Below, one piece after another: positions 8,254 to 17,508 of a stretch of 64,000 nt of DNA (position 1 is its first letter; each line of letters opens with the position of its first letter). The notes beneath the pieces are model-generated. The model saw nothing but the letters and a program-made list of their open reading frames with translations. It did not search any database and was not told the origin of the DNA. Location: contig NZ_PEBD01000010.1 in assembly GCF_002735905.1 (NCBI RefSeq), forward strand, positions 1,178,001-1,242,000, in the 5' to 3' direction. The translations under genes and the position numbers were made by a program. Source of the DNA: Williamsia muralis (GTDB lineage Bacteria > Actinomycetota > Actinomycetes > Mycobacteriales > Mycobacteriaceae).

Positions 8254-10230
8254 ATGACGGGCGACGCTGCCGGACAACCGCGGTTGGATACCAAGGCGCT
8301 CACTGCGCTGAGGTGCTTGGGGCTCGTCGCGGCGTGTCTCATGCTCGTCACGGCGTGCGTCGCCGACCCGCCGCCCCCTGTGCAGCAGACCAATTCGGTT
8401 CCGCCCGAGCCCACCGAGCCGTCGGGTCAGGTGCTGTACGTCGCCACCGACTCGATCGGTATCGGCTTCAACCCGCACCTGGCCGCGGACCAGTCGGCGG
8501 TGACCACGGCGGTCGCGGCGATGACGCTGCCCAGTTCGTTCCGGCCGGTCGCCGACGGCCCACGGGTGGGATGGGTGATGGACCCGGCTCTGCTCACCAG
8601 CGCGGAGGTGACCGGCACAGCGCCGTTCACGATCACCTACCGCATTCACGAGGACGCCCAGTGGTCCGACGGGCTGCCGATCACCGCAGAGGACTTCATC
8701 TACCTCTGGCAGCAGATGTCACGTCAACCCAACGTCACCGCGCCCGCCGGATATCGGCTGATCACCGATGTCCGCAGCGGCGGCGGTGGCAAAGAGGTCA
8801 CCGCTACCTTCGCGGCGCCGTACCCGGCATGGCGGGAGCTGTTCAACGACCTCCTGCCGTCGCATGTGCTCAAGGGCGCTCCCGGCGGCTTCCAGTCGGG
8901 CATGGACAGCGGCTTCCCGGCGTCCGGAGGACCCTTCACGATCAGCGGCATCGACCACAGTCGCGACGAGGTGCGGATGATCCGCAACGATCGGTTCTGG
9001 CTCAAGCCGGCGATCGTCGATCGGCTGACCCTCCGGCGCGCCGGCACCATCAGCCAGGTGGCGGATTCGATGCGCTCAGGCGACACGCGCGTCGCCGCGA
9101 TCAGCGGCGGGCCGGCCCTGGGCGCCAACCTCGGCAGTATCGGTGGTGTCCAGACCGGGAAGGTGGCCCAATCCCGCACGCTCGGGATCACGGTGAACAC
9201 CCGGACCGCCTCGATGGCCGATCTGGACCTGCGGCGGGCGGTGCTCGGTTCCATCGACACCCAGCTCGTCACCTACGCCGGCGCGGACGACACCGAGGTG
9301 CTGCCGGCCATGAACTCGGTGTACGCACCATCGGACCCGGGTTATTACCCCGTTCCGCGCGCGGTGGCCACCCCTCAGCAGATCGATGAGTGGATATCGG
9401 CCGCCGGATATCGCCGGGGACTGGCCGAGCCGCCGCCGACTCCGTCGGACGAATCGATCCCGTCTGATGCGCCGGGCTCGACGACAACGGAGACCACGAC
9501 CACTGCACCCGGTTCGTCCGACGTGTCGGGCACATCGACCCCGCAGACCCCAGCCGGGGATCTGCCCCGCCTGCCAGTGGGCGTCCAGCAGGTGGAGCGG
9601 GACGGTGAACCCCTCATCGTGCGGGTTGCCTCGGTCAGCGGCGATCCACGGACCGGCGCCGCGGCCGCGAACATCGTCGACCAGCTGGGCCGCAGTGGTA
9701 TCCGCGCCGAGACCGTCAGCCTGTCCACCGCCGACCTCTACAGCTCGGCTCTGACCGGCCGTCAGGTCGACATCGTCGTGGGCTGGAGCCGCGCGGGCGA
9801 GTCGCCCGCCACCGCACTGGCATCGAACACCGAATGCCTCAGTACCGAGGCGACCACGGAGACATCGACCTCGGGTGAACCCGCACCCAGCCCGTCGGCG
9901 ACACCCTCTCCCGGCCCCGCCGAATCGGCGTCGAGTTCGTCGCAGGCACCCGAGGAGCGCACCGAACCGCGGTACACCAGCAACGTGTCCGGTCTGTGCG
10001 ACCCGGCACTGCAGGCTCTGTCGGCGCGGGCCATCTCGGCTGACGACCCCACCGAGGATCTCCGCGGCGCCCAGCGACTCCTCGACGACCAATCGGTGTA
10101 TCTGCCCGTCTATCAGGACGTCCTCACCACGGCGGTTTCGCCGCTTGTGACCGGCGCACCTGTCACCGGGCCGGTTCAGACGGGTATCTTCGGTGGGTCC
10201 GCGGGCTGGCAGCAGCAGACCGGAAATTGA
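8254..10230 (+). CDS. lpqW: LpqW-like family 5 extracellular solute-binding lipoprotein
   Basis: About 658 residues. The N-terminus has a signal peptide ending in lipobox LVTAC (Cys near residue 36), then a DppA/OppA-type fold (DAQWSDGLPITAEDFIYLWQQM). Two Ser/Thr/Pro/Glu-rich insertions (about 393-430 and 535-572) are low-complexity linkers. In mycobacteria LpqW sits between typA and mshB and influences partition between phosphatidylinositol mannosides and lipoarabinomannan; the same order here supports orthology. The ATG at 8254 follows CGGGGAG closely; a TTG one codon earlier is possible. The 3' end is 16 bases before mshB. Confidence 0.88.
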   Translation: MTGDAAGQPRLDTKALTALRCLGLVAACLMLVTACVADPPPPVQQTNSVPPEPTEPSGQVLYVATDSIGIGFNPHLAADQSAVTTAVAAMTLPSSFRPVADGPRVGWVMDPALLTSAEVTGTAPFTITYRIHEDAQWSDGLPITAEDFIYLWQQMSRQPNVTAPAGYRLITDVRSGGGGKEVTATFAAPYPAWRELFNDLLPSHVLKGAPGGFQSGMDSGFPASGGPFTISGIDHSRDEVRMIRNDRFWLKPAIVDRLTLRRAGTISQVADSMRSGDTRVAAISGGPALGANLGSIGGVQTGKVAQSRTLGITVNTRTASMADLDLRRAVLGSIDTQLVTYAGADDTEVLPAMNSVYAPSDPGYYPVPRAVATPQQIDEWISAAGYRRGLAEPPPTPSDESIPSDAPGSTTTETTTTAPGSSDVSGTSTPQTPAGDLPRLPVGVQQVERDGEPLIVRVASVSGDPRTGAAAANIVDQLGRSGIRAETVSLSTADLYSSALTGRQVDIVVGWSRAGESPATALASNTECLSTEATTETSTSGEPAPSPSATPSPGPAESASSSSQAPEERTEPRYTSNVSGLCDPALQALSARAISADDPTEDLRGAQRLLDDQSVYLPVYQDVLTTAVSPLVTGAPVTGPVQTGIFGGSAGWQQQTGN

Positions 10231-10246
10231 AAAGAGAACTCTCACC

Positions 10247-11119
10247 TTGAACCGTTTGCTGTTCGTGCACGCCCATCCCGACGACGAGACCATCACCACC
10301 GGCGGCACAATCGCGAAGTACCTGGCCGACGGAGCCGAGGTCACCGTTGTCACCTGCACGTTGGGTGAGGAGGGCGAGGTGATCGGGGAACAGTGGAGTG
10401 GTCTGGCCGCAGACGGCGGTGCCGATCAGCTCGGCGGCTACCGGATCAGCGAACTGACCCGGGCCCTGGCGGAGCTGAGCGCTCCGGCGGCCGAATCCCT
10501 CGCACCGGTGTTCTTGGGCGGCGCCGGCCGGTGGCGTGACTCGGGTATGGCCGGGGCGCCGTCGAACGACCACACGCGGGCATTCATCGGCGCCGGTACC
10601 GTACCGGCCGAGGTCTTGGCCGAGCTGATCTGTCAGACGCGTCCGCAGGTCCTCGTCGGGTACGACCCGGTGGGCAGCTACGGGCATCCTGACCACATCC
10701 AGGTACATGCGATCTGCGCCCGGGCCATCGAGCTCGCGGCAGCGTCAGAGACCCGGCCGTGGACGGTGAGCAAGCATTACTGGACGGTGACCGAGGAATC
10801 GGCGCTTGCCGACGGGCTGGCCTCTGCGCAGACGCGGGTGCCTTCGGGCTGGCGGATGCCGCTGGCGGGAGAGCTGCCCAGCCATCCCGATGCCGAGGTC
10901 ACGACGGCCATCGACGTGCGAGAGGTGTACGACCACAAGGTCCGGGCACTTGCCGCTCATGCGACACAGGTCACGGTGTCGGCGTCGGGTACCGAGTACG
11001 CGTTGTCCAACAACATCATTCAGCCCATCTTCGCCGAGGAACACTACATCTTGGTGTCCGGGGTCCAGGGGCCTGCGGGGCCGGGAGGCCGTGAGCCGGA
11101 CCTGTTCGGGGGGCTGTGA
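10247..11119 (+). CDS. mshB: 1D-myo-inositol 2-acetamido-2-deoxyglucopyranoside deacetylase (mycothiol synthesis)
   Basis: 290 residues of the LmbE/PIG-L deacetylase family. The zinc motif AHPDDE is at 9-14 and the second zinc-site motif YGHPDH lies in GSYGHPDHIQVHAICARA. MshB removes the acetyl group from GlcNAc-inositol in mycothiol synthesis, in the cytosol. The TTG at 10247 is chosen because homologs begin right at RLLFVHAHPDDE; an in-frame GTG at 10193 would overlap lpqW by 38 bases. It overlaps the next membrane-protein gene by one base (TGATG). The sister enzyme Mca is similar, but length and position after lpqW favour MshB. Confidence 0.9.
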   Translation: MNRLLFVHAHPDDETITTGGTIAKYLADGAEVTVVTCTLGEEGEVIGEQWSGLAADGGADQLGGYRISELTRALAELSAPAAESLAPVFLGGAGRWRDSGMAGAPSNDHTRAFIGAGTVPAEVLAELICQTRPQVLVGYDPVGSYGHPDHIQVHAICARAIELAAASETRPWTVSKHYWTVTEESALADGLASAQTRVPSGWRMPLAGELPSHPDAEVTTAIDVREVYDHKVRALAAHATQVTVSASGTEYALSNNIIQPIFAEEHYILVSGVQGPAGPGGREPDLFGGL

Positions 11120-11502
11120 TGCGCAGGGCGCTGCTGGTTCTCCTCTGGCTGGACGGATTCCTGGTCGGGATCGCCTCGGTGGCGTTCCTCCAGCTGACCA
11201 TCGGCACCGTACAGATGCCGATCAGCGCCGTGGTGGCGGCCGCTGCGAACTGTGTGCTGCTGTGGTGTTGCGCGACGCTCACCGAGACCACGGCCCGATT
11301 CGGTGCTCTCATCGCGTTCGGTCTCGCCTTCTTCGTGGCCACCGCGAGTGGCCCCGGGGGTGATGCGCTGATGCCTCAGGACTGGCGAGCATTCGCGCTG
11401 CTGGGGCTGGGTGTGGGAGTTCCCGCATTCGTGTCGTACGCCGGACTGTTGCCCGCCGCCGACACCGGCAAGACCACTCCGGTCGCGGGGGCCAGGGAAT
11501 GA
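11119..11502 (+). CDS. small integral membrane protein (Rv1171-like)
   Basis: 127 residues with four predicted transmembrane segments (about 5-27, 33-53, 60-80, 86-108) and a short hydrophilic tail. It starts at the ATG overlapping the mshB stop. A membrane protein of this size follows mshB in mycobacteria (Rv1171), which supports it as real, but no function is known. An ATG-to-GTG ambiguity of one codon exists (GTG 11116). Confidence 0.75.
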   Translation: MRRALLVLLWLDGFLVGIASVAFLQLTIGTVQMPISAVVAAAANCVLLWCCATLTETTARFGALIAFGLAFFVATASGPGGDALMPQDWRAFALLGLGVGVPAFVSYAGLLPAADTGKTTPVAGARE

Positions 11503-11527
11503 CCGGGCAGCCGGGGAGCATTATCTG

Positions 11528-13861
11528 ATGGTGACCCCAGACCAGCTGACCTCAGAGGCGCAGACGGACGGGCAGGTGTCCGCAGCGGTGCACAACGCGT
11601 TGCAGCAAGCTCGCGAAGGCGCTCTCAGCCCGGAACAGGCCACCACGTTGCTTGCAGTGCGCGGCCATGAGCTGCAGCAGTTGTGTCGCATAGCCGCTGA
11701 CCTACGTGACGTCGGGCTCGCAGAAGAAGGCCGCGACCGCCAGATCACCTACTCGCGCAAGGTTTTCATCCCGCTGACACGCTTGTGCCGCGATCGCTGC
11801 CACTACTGCACCTTCGTCACGGTGCCGGGCAAACTGAGCCGTGCGGGCCACGGCATGTTCCTCGAACTCGACCAGGTTGTCGAGATCGCCCGGCAGGGCG
11901 CTGAATTGGGTTGCAAAGAGGCATTGTTCACCTTGGGGGACCGGCCCGAGGACCGGTGGCCCGAAGCGCAGCAGTGGCTCGACGAACGCGGTTACAGCTC
12001 CACTCTCGACTATGTCCGTTCCGCTGCCATCCGGGTTCTGGAAGAGACCGGCCTACTGCCCCACCTCAATCCCGGGGTGATGAGTGCCGAAGAGATGTCG
12101 CGGCTCAAGCCGGTCGCCCCATCGATGGGCATGATGCTCGAGACCACGGCGCGCCGTCTCTTCACGGACCGGGGGAACTGTCACTACGGCAGCCCGGACA
12201 AGGACCCGGAGATCCGCAAGCGGGTACTCGTCGACGCCGGCCGGATGTCGATACCGTTCACCACGGGGATCCTCGTCGGAATCGGGGAGAGTTTCGCCGA
12301 GCGCGCCGACTCCTTGATCGAGATCGGCAAGATACACAACATCTTCGGCAACATCCAAGAAGTCATCGTCCAGAACTTCCGGGCCAAGCCCGACACCGCG
12401 ATGCGCGGGGTCGCCGACGCCGAGTTCGAGGAGTTCCTGGCGGCAGTCGCGGTGGCGCGCATCGTGCTCGGGCCGCGGATGCGAATCCAGGCCCCGCCGA
12501 ATCTGGTCTCACCTGCCGAGTGCGCGGCTCTGGTCTCGGCGGGCGTCGACGACTGGGGTGGTGTGTCGCCGTTGACGCCCGACCACGTCAATCCCGAACG
12601 GCCCTGGCCCAATCTGGAATCCCTGGCCGAGATCACCGCCGCCACGGGCTACACCCTCACCGAGCGCGTCACCGCGCAGCCGCGTTACGTCCTGCAAGGC
12701 GCGCCGTGGATCGATCCGGCTGTCGCGGGCCACTTGCAGGCGGTGGCGGATCCGACGACCGGCCTGGCCGCCGACATCCGTCCGAGCGGTCGGCCGTGGG
12801 GTGTGGTTCGTGAGGCGGGCCGAGTCCCGGCTCGGGGTGTGCCGGACTTCGGCGCGGCTTTGGACCGTGCGCATGCCGACCCGGCCGGCTGCAGTCCCGA
12901 CGACTACCTGACCTTGGCGCACGCTGATGGCGAGGAGCTCGATGCTCTTGTCGCTCTGGCTGATTCGCTGCGTCGGCAGACTGCCGGCGATGATGTCACC
13001 TACGTTCCCAGCCGCATCATCAACACCTTGTCCGTGTGCGAACCAGGCTGCCGATACTGCGCGACCTCCACCCACTCGGCTCTGTCGGCCGAGCAGGTCG
13101 CCGACCGGGCCGGGGAAGCATCGATCGCCGGGGTGGACGAGGTCTGCATTCGAGCCGACCCCGACGCCACCGTCGCAGATTGCTGTGAGTACATCCGCGC
13201 GATCAAGGCCCGGGTGCCGTTCATGCACGTGAGCCTCCTGGTCCCCGCGATGATTGGCGTCGCGGTCCGGGCAGGCGGGCCGGTGGCCCACACGCTGCTG
13301 GCCGAACTGCGTGACGCGGGCCTCGACCACATCGGTGGCGCAGCGGGACTCAGCATGGGGGCGAACGCGCTCTCGGTGGCCCACGAGTTGGGGCTGCGTT
13401 CCACCGCGACCCTGGTCTACGGCCACGGGGGCGGTCCGTCCGATTGGGTGCGTGAGTTGGGGCTGGTGCGCGAGATGTTCGACCGCACCGGAGGATTCGT
13501 CGACTTCGTGCCGCTTCCGTTCTGGTATGCCGGAGCCCCTGTCCCGTCTGTGGACGCCACGAAACCGACGATCCGCGACAGTCGGGCAGTGCACGCTCTG
13601 TCGCGTGTGATGTTGCACGGTCGGATTGCGACGATCGGAACCAGTCTGCTCGGTCTCGGGGTGGCGGATGCGCAGTTGATGTTGCAGAGTGGCGCAAGCG
13701 ATCTGGGACGGACGGCAATCGAGGAAACCATCGCGCGATCGACCGGGTCGCATCATGGCCTCGCGTGGACACCCGCAGAGATGCGGTCCATTGCGGGAGC
13801 AATCGGCCGACCCGCTCATGAGCGAAGCGTCGCCGGCGTCCGAAAAGAGAGTGCCGCATGA
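11528..13861 (+). CDS. fbiC: FbiC, F0 synthase with two radical-SAM halves (second half diverged)
   Basis: 777 residues. FbiC makes the deazaflavin F0 of cofactor F420 from tyrosine and 5-amino-6-ribitylaminouracil. The CofG half is canonical: CRDRCHYC (Cys 87, 91, 94), [46 protein letters not shown]. The CofH half keeps a radical-SAM triad CEPGCRYC (Cys 504, 508, 511), [29 protein letters not shown] and the VMLHGRIA region. It lacks the usual NICYTGCRFCAF context, the QGG stretch and about 30 residues before the VAHELGLRS segment; mycobacterial FbiC is about 856 residues. ATG 11528 follows GGGGAG. It overlaps the next gene by four bases. Confidence 0.85.
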   Translation: MVTPDQLTSEAQTDGQVSAAVHNALQQAREGALSPEQATTLLAVRGHELQQLCRIAADLRDVGLAEEGRDRQITYSRKVFIPLTRLCRDRCHYCTFVTVPGKLSRAGHGMFLELDQVVEIARQGAELGCKEALFTLGDRPEDRWPEAQQWLDERGYSSTLDYVRSAAIRVLEETGLLPHLNPGVMSAEEMSRLKPVAPSMGMMLETTARRLFTDRGNCHYGSPDKDPEIRKRVLVDAGRMSIPFTTGILVGIGESFAERADSLIEIGKIHNIFGNIQEVIVQNFRAKPDTAMRGVADAEFEEFLAAVAVARIVLGPRMRIQAPPNLVSPAECAALVSAGVDDWGGVSPLTPDHVNPERPWPNLESLAEITAATGYTLTERVTAQPRYVLQGAPWIDPAVAGHLQAVADPTTGLAADIRPSGRPWGVVREAGRVPARGVPDFGAALDRAHADPAGCSPDDYLTLAHADGEELDALVALADSLRRQTAGDDVTYVPSRIINTLSVCEPGCRYCATSTHSALSAEQVADRAGEASIAGVDEVCIRADPDATVADCCEYIRAIKARVPFMHVSLLVPAMIGVAVRAGGPVAHTLLAELRDAGLDHIGGAAGLSMGANALSVAHELGLRSTATLVYGHGGGPSDWVRELGLVREMFDRTGGFVDFVPLPFWYAGAPVPSVDATKPTIRDSRAVHALSRVMLHGRIATIGTSLLGLGVADAQLMLQSGASDLGRTAIEETIARSTGSHHGLAWTPAEMRSIAGAIGRPAHERSVAGVRKESAA

Positions 13862-14610
13862 AGTTACCCCTGCCACCGGCGAAGCACCTGAGTGATCACG
13901 AGGTCGCCCGGCTGTTGTACACGGCCACCGGGTTGATCGATCCTGCCCTCGGGGCGGTGGAGCACCTCGATCCTCTGGGGATCAAGCACAGAACGTTTCG
14001 GGGACCCGAACAGCAGGCCATGTCCGCGTCTGAGGTGCCCGCCGAGGGAATCGCGAAATTGATTGCGGCTTTGGATGACTCACTCGTCAAGGTCACCGAC
14101 GCTTCCGGCTTCCCGGGGACGGCGAAATGGGAGAGCTGGACCGCTGATCAGCGCCGCGACTGGTGGGTCGGCCGGATGGGAACGGTGACCACGGCCCTGG
14201 TGGCCTATCCCGGGGTGTTCGGCGTGATCGCCAATCGGCTGCCGATCCAGGTGATCGCCGGATTCGTGCAGCAAGCGGTCGTGCTGTGCGCTGTCGCACG
14301 GGCATACGGCATCGACGACCGTCATGCGCAGACCGACCTGCTCGCCCACGTGCTCTGCCGCCGGAAACTGGATTCGCGTGCGTTGCTGCGCAATGGGTCG
14401 GCAGACGAAGGTCACGCCTCGGTGTGGGACAGGCTGGCCACATCGCGTGCCATCGTCGGTGAGTTGGGTCGTCGTCCGTCGCCGCGGCAACCCTGGCGGC
14501 TGCTGGGTGCCCTACCGGTCATCGGCGCCGTGGCCGATTTCATCGGCGAGCACTCCGCCCTTCGTCGCGCCACGGACTCCGCGGTGGAGGAGATCCAGCA
14601 CAACAGCTGA
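13858..14610 (+). CDS. unassigned 250-residue protein coupled to fbiC
   Basis: 250 residues; the start ATG overlaps the fbiC stop (ATGA), so translation is coupled. The middle (about 100-180) is helical and partly hydrophobic: [39 protein letters not shown], then [20 protein letters not shown]. This pattern is compatible with a membrane-associated EcsC-like protein, but I cannot assign it with confidence. No catalytic motif is visible and no membrane-spanning hairpin is certain. Coupling to fbiC may be only positional. A convergent hairpin overlaps its stop codon. Confidence 0.7.
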   Translation: MKLPLPPAKHLSDHEVARLLYTATGLIDPALGAVEHLDPLGIKHRTFRGPEQQAMSASEVPAEGIAKLIAALDDSLVKVTDASGFPGTAKWESWTADQRRDWWVGRMGTVTTALVAYPGVFGVIANRLPIQVIAGFVQQAVVLCAVARAYGIDDRHAQTDLLAHVLCRRKLDSRALLRNGSADEGHASVWDRLATSRAIVGELGRRPSPRQPWRLLGALPVIGAVADFIGEHSALRRATDSAVEEIQHNS

Positions 14611-14622
14611 CCGCGGGTCAGC
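14606..14622. terminator. short bidirectional hairpin between convergent genes
   Basis: Perfect inverted repeat GCTGACC-GCG-GGTCAGC spanning the stop codons of the convergent genes ending at 14610 (plus) and 14618 (minus). There is no T-run, so termination is a modest inference. Confidence 0.4.
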
Positions 14623-15016
14623 GGGCGGGCTCGGCCAGCCCGGCTTCGACGAGTGCCTCGAATCCTCCGACCACGTCGGTGGCCCGGTGGAGGCCGAGTT
14701 CCTGCAGCGACGCGGCGGCCAGGCTCGACGTGTATCCCTGCGAGCACAGCACGATCCATCGGACTTCGTGGTCGATCGCTTGGGTGATGCGGGCGTCGGA
14801 AGTGGGATCGAGTCGCCATTCGAGAACGTTGCGTTCGATGATGAGGGCACCGTCCACTTCGCCCTCGGCGGCGCGTTGGGCTGCGGGCCGGATGTCGACG
14901 AGCACTCCACCCTGTTCGACGGCGATCGGCACGTCAGCCGCTTCCAGGCGCACCAGGCCCTCCCGCGCACGGGCCAGCATTTCATCGATCGTCAGTTGTG
15001 TTGTCACCGAACTCAT
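14618..15016 (-). CDS. rhodanese-like sulfurtransferase
   Basis: 132 residues, single rhodanese domain. VLVDIRP (38-44) is the N-terminal rhodanese strand and VLCSQGYTSSLAA carries the catalytic Cys 91 in a six-residue loop CSQGYTS. It may take persulfide sulfur arising from cysteine turnover. The start ATG overlaps the stop of the cysteine dioxygenase gene (ATGA), so the two are one operon; the pairing fits disposal of excess cysteine. Confidence 0.88.
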   Translation of the reverse strand: MSSVTTQLTIDEMLARAREGLVRLEAADVPIAVEQGGVLVDIRPAAQRAAEGEVDGALIIERNVLEWRLDPTSDARITQAIDHEVRWIVLCSQGYTSSLAAASLQELGLHRATDVVGGFEALVEAGLAEPAR

Positions 15017-15558
15017 GCTGCCCCGCCGTCGGTGAGGACGGTCTTGGTCCGGCGAAGCGACTGCGAGTCGGTGACTTCGTAGTAGGACATCGCGGTCAAC
15101 GGTGGTGAGTACGCGTGCACGCTGAGCGTCGGCTCGCTGGTCACCTCGCGGGTGGGACTGCGGACCACGTCGTGGACCCAGCCCAGCGGGAACGAGGCCT
15201 GGTCGCCTTCGTCGAGCGTGCGTGCCCGCAGGGTGGATCCAGTCCACCGGTATTCGGTCAGTGCGCCCGACAGCACAGTGAGCGCGCCCAGCGAACCGGC
15301 GTGGTCGTGCAGGTCGGTTGATTCGTCGGGAGTCCAGCTGATCAGCCAGATGTCGACATCGTCGTCATAGTGCAGACGCGTTGCCCACCTGTTTTCCCGG
15401 TCCCAGTACTTGGGGAGCAGGTCGTCGTGGCGGCCGTCGAGTACGTCACTCGCGCTCTGGTCGGTCAGCCGCAGCAGATCGGCCGGCCTCAACCGTGTCG
15501 GGAGGTGGTGGGTGGGTAGTGCCGGAGTGGTGAGCGGACGGTTCAGTGTGGAGGTCAT
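15013..15558 (-). CDS. cysteine dioxygenase (cupin)
   Basis: 181 residues, type I cysteine dioxygenase-like cupin. The 3-His iron site is visible: DLHDHAGS (His 84, 86) and GWVHDVV (His 129), with the substrate-side LSVHAYSPPLTAMSYYE motif (His 148). It oxidises cysteine thiol to sulfinate, the first step in removing excess cysteine. A clear ribosome-binding site AGGAG lies eight bases upstream of ATG 15558. The preceding leader holds a short ORF with tandem Cys codons and an anti-Shine-Dalgarno segment, pointing to cysteine-responsive translation. Confidence 0.88.
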   Translation of the reverse strand: MTSTLNRPLTTPALPTHHLPTRLRPADLLRLTDQSASDVLDGRHDDLLPKYWDRENRWATRLHYDDDVDIWLISWTPDESTDLHDHAGSLGALTVLSGALTEYRWTGSTLRARTLDEGDQASFPLGWVHDVVRSPTREVTSEPTLSVHAYSPPLTAMSYYEVTDSQSLRRTKTVLTDGGAA

Positions 15559-15567
15559 GACAGGTGC

Positions 15568-15660
15568 TCCTGGGAGGGTCGAATGGTGCGTGGTCGCTGG
15601 GTCAGCGACAACACATTCGGTTCCACAAGGGCATCTGGTGCGCGTTCACGTCACCCAGGA
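15568..15660 (-). promoter_or_regulatory. cysteine-responsive leader: anti-SD and hairpin
   Basis: On the minus strand the segment TCCTGGG at 15660-15654 is the exact complement of CCCAGGA at 15574-15568, which contains the ribosome-binding site of cysteine dioxygenase. A second hairpin GTCGCT/AGCGAC at 15609-15593 overlaps the Cys and stop codons of the leader ORF. Ribosome movement over the two Cys codons could therefore decide which structure forms. Polycysteine leader ORFs upstream of such operons are known in mycobacteria. Confidence 0.55.
15602..15649 (-). CDS. leader peptide with tandem Cys codons (uORF)
   Basis: Fifteen-codon ORF on the minus strand, MNAHQMPLWNRMCCR then TGA. GTG at 15649 is the first candidate start, with a GGGTGAC just before it; ATG at 15634 is an alternative. 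The two adjacent TGT codons at the end, the 43-base distance to the cysteine dioxygenase start and the complementary anti-SD segment argue that it is a sensor rather than a functional peptide. Confidence 0.5.
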   Translation of the reverse strand: MNAHQMPLWNRMCCR

Positions 15661-15890
15661 TGGATCGCGCGGGCCGGCGTGCACAGGGTTAGGACCGTCG
15701 TGATTTCAATCGAGGCCCGACTGATGGGGAGAAAGGCCACCTTGCCTCACCCGGTTTTGACTTGATATGTGCAACGCGGATACTAGGAGGCGACAAGCGG
15801 GCAGTCTGCCGTCCTTTTGTGGTGGAGGGCGTGCCCGCTTTTGAGCGCGCGCAGCCCACGCGCGAGTAGCGAAGACGAGGAGGGTGGTCG
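15661..15890. other. intergenic stretch between divergent cysteine dioxygenase and ferredoxin genes
   Basis: No protein gene is supported. It should hold the two divergent promoters. A TTGACT at 15756-15761 followed at about 18 bases by TACTAG is a weak promoter candidate for the ferredoxin; the structured leader at 15795-15840 follows it. Confidence 0.4.
15795..15840 (+). promoter_or_regulatory. hairpin in the ferredoxin 5' leader
   Basis: Perfect 9-bp arms AAGCGGGCA (15795-15803) and TGCCCGCTT (15832-15840) followed by TTGAG, some 50 bases before the ferredoxin start. It looks like an attenuator or stability hairpin; no effector is evident. Confidence 0.35.
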
Positions 15891-16217
15891 GTGACCTATA
15901 TCATCGCTGAGCCTTGCGTTGATGTGTTGGACAAGGCATGCGTCGAGGAATGCCCTGTCGACTGCATCTATGAGGGCGAACGGATGCTCTACATCCAGCC
16001 CGACGAATGTGTCGACTGTGGTGCCTGCGAGCCGGTGTGCCCGGTGGAGGCCATCTTCTACGAAGACGATGTGCCGGACGAGTGGGAACCGTATGTCAAC
16101 GCCAACGTCGACTTCTTCGATGATCTCGGTTCGCCTGGCGGTGCCAGCAAGGTGGGGAAGGTCGCGTACGACTCGCCGTTCGTCAAGGCGCTGCCCCCGA
16201 TGAACACCGAGGACTGA
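15891..16217 (+). CDS. fdxC: 7Fe ferredoxin (3Fe-4S/4Fe-4S), FdxA/FdxC type
   Basis: 108 residues, the usual length for this actinobacterial ferredoxin. Cys residues 9, 17, 21, 25 and 40, 43, 46, 50 form the cluster ligands (CVEECPVDC and CVDCGACEPVCP), followed by the acidic C-terminal half typical of Azotobacter-type 7Fe ferredoxins. It is a cytosolic low-potential electron carrier, for example for cytochromes P450 or oxidoreductases. GTG 15891 follows GAGGAGG. The dapC gene starts seven bases after its stop, as with fdxC and its aminotransferase neighbour in mycobacteria. Confidence 0.93.
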   Translation: MTYIIAEPCVDVLDKACVEECPVDCIYEGERMLYIQPDECVDCGACEPVCPVEAIFYEDDVPDEWEPYVNANVDFFDDLGSPGGASKVGKVAYDSPFVKALPPMNTED

Positions 16218-16224
16218 CTGCCCG

Positions 16225-17340
16225 ATGACAGTGGTGCGTGGCCGCGAACCGGTTTCCAGGCGGCTTCCGGATTTCCCCTGGGACACCCTCGCGGCCGCGA
16301 AGGCCCGGGCGACGGAGCATCGCGACGGCATCGTAGATCTCTCTGTGGGAACGCCGGTGGACCCGGTTGATCCGCTGATCCGGTCGGCACTGGCCGAGGC
16401 GTCGGGTTTCCCCGGCTACCCGGTGACCATCGGGACGCTCGAGGTCCGCAGCGCCGCGGTGGCCGCTCTTGCGCGCCGGCACGCGGTTCCCGGTCTCGAC
16501 GAGACCATGATCTTGCCGGTGATCGGGACCAAAGAGGTCATCGCCGGTCTGCCGTCGACCCTGGGTATCGGACCGGGCGATCAAGTGGTGATTCCCGAGA
16601 TCGCTTATCCCACCTATGAAGTCGGTGCCCTGCTTGCCGGTGCGGAGCCCGTTCGCGCTGATTCGCTCACGCAGCTCGGACCGAGTTCGCCTGCCCTCTT
16701 GTACCTGAACTCGCCGTCGAACCCCACCGGGAAGGTCCTCGGGCTCGAGCACCTCCGCAAGGTGGTCCAGTGGGCGCGCGAGCGCGGGACGATCGTGGTG
16801 TCGGATGAGTGCTACCTCGGCTTGGCGTGGGACGACGAACCGCTGTCGATCCTCGACCCCCGGGTCACCGACGGTGATCTGACCGGTCTGCTGGCGGTCC
16901 ATTCGTTGTCCAAGACGTCGAATCTGGCGAGCTACCGCGCTGGTTTCCTCGCCGGCGACCCGGCGCTGATCGGGGAGCTGCTGGCCGTGCGCAAACACGC
17001 GGGCCTTATGGTCCCGTACGCGATGCAGGCGGCGATGGCCGCTGCGCTCGGCGACGACCATCACGTGGACGCCCAGCGGGAGCGTTACCGCGCCCGCCGC
17101 GAGACTCTCGCGGCGGCCGTTCGCAGCGCCGGGCTGCGGATCGATGAATCGGCCGCAGGTCTGTATCTGTGGGCGACCCGGGACGAGCCGTGCCGAGACA
17201 CCGTCGACTGGCTTGCCGAGCGCGGCATCCTCGTCGCCCCAGGCGATTTTTACGGCCCGCGTGGCGTGCGCCATGTACGGTTCGCGCTGACCGCCACCGA
17301 CGAACGGATTACGGCTGCGGCCACCCGCCTGGCATTCTGA
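16225..17340 (+). CDS. dapC: succinyldiaminopimelate transaminase DapC
   Basis: 371 residues, class I/II PLP aminotransferase. SVGTPVDPVDP at the N-terminus, YLNSPSNPTGKVLG, DECYLGLAWDD, the PLP lysine K230 in HSLSKTSNLASYRAGFLAGD, and the carboxylate-binding Arg region near the C-terminus (RGVRHVRFALT) are present. It transfers an amino group from glutamate in the succinylase branch of diaminopimelate and lysine synthesis. Placement with dapD and dapE in the same 7 kb supports the assignment; substrate specificity is inferred. Confidence 0.88.
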   Translation: MTVVRGREPVSRRLPDFPWDTLAAAKARATEHRDGIVDLSVGTPVDPVDPLIRSALAEASGFPGYPVTIGTLEVRSAAVAALARRHAVPGLDETMILPVIGTKEVIAGLPSTLGIGPGDQVVIPEIAYPTYEVGALLAGAEPVRADSLTQLGPSSPALLYLNSPSNPTGKVLGLEHLRKVVQWARERGTIVVSDECYLGLAWDDEPLSILDPRVTDGDLTGLLAVHSLSKTSNLASYRAGFLAGDPALIGELLAVRKHAGLMVPYAMQAAMAAALGDDHHVDAQRERYRARRETLAAAVRSAGLRIDESAAGLYLWATRDEPCRDTVDWLAERGILVAPGDFYGPRGVRHVRFALTATDERITAAATRLAF

Positions 17341-17508
17341 CCTGCAGATATATCACCTGTAGCCAATCTGAGACCGTTCCGTTACCCCATTTCGGCGACT
17401 TTGGGCGAAGCTGTGATCAACCAGCTGGATCGATTGTCGAAACAGCTACCGCTACAAGGGATTCGAATGGCCGGCGCCGTCCACTCGTGAACCGGGTGAG
17501 GAGGCGTG

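Noticed and set aside
6292-8649. Open frame of 785 codons antisense to typA
   Set aside because: Translation is Asp/Gly/Arg/Val-rich with no domain; typA on the plus strand has complete GTPase motifs.
12509-13876. Frame antisense to the CofH half of fbiC, considered as a reason for the divergence
   Set aside because: Its translation has no domain; the plus strand frame is intact through both halves with SAM motifs, so the divergence is not from a frameshift.
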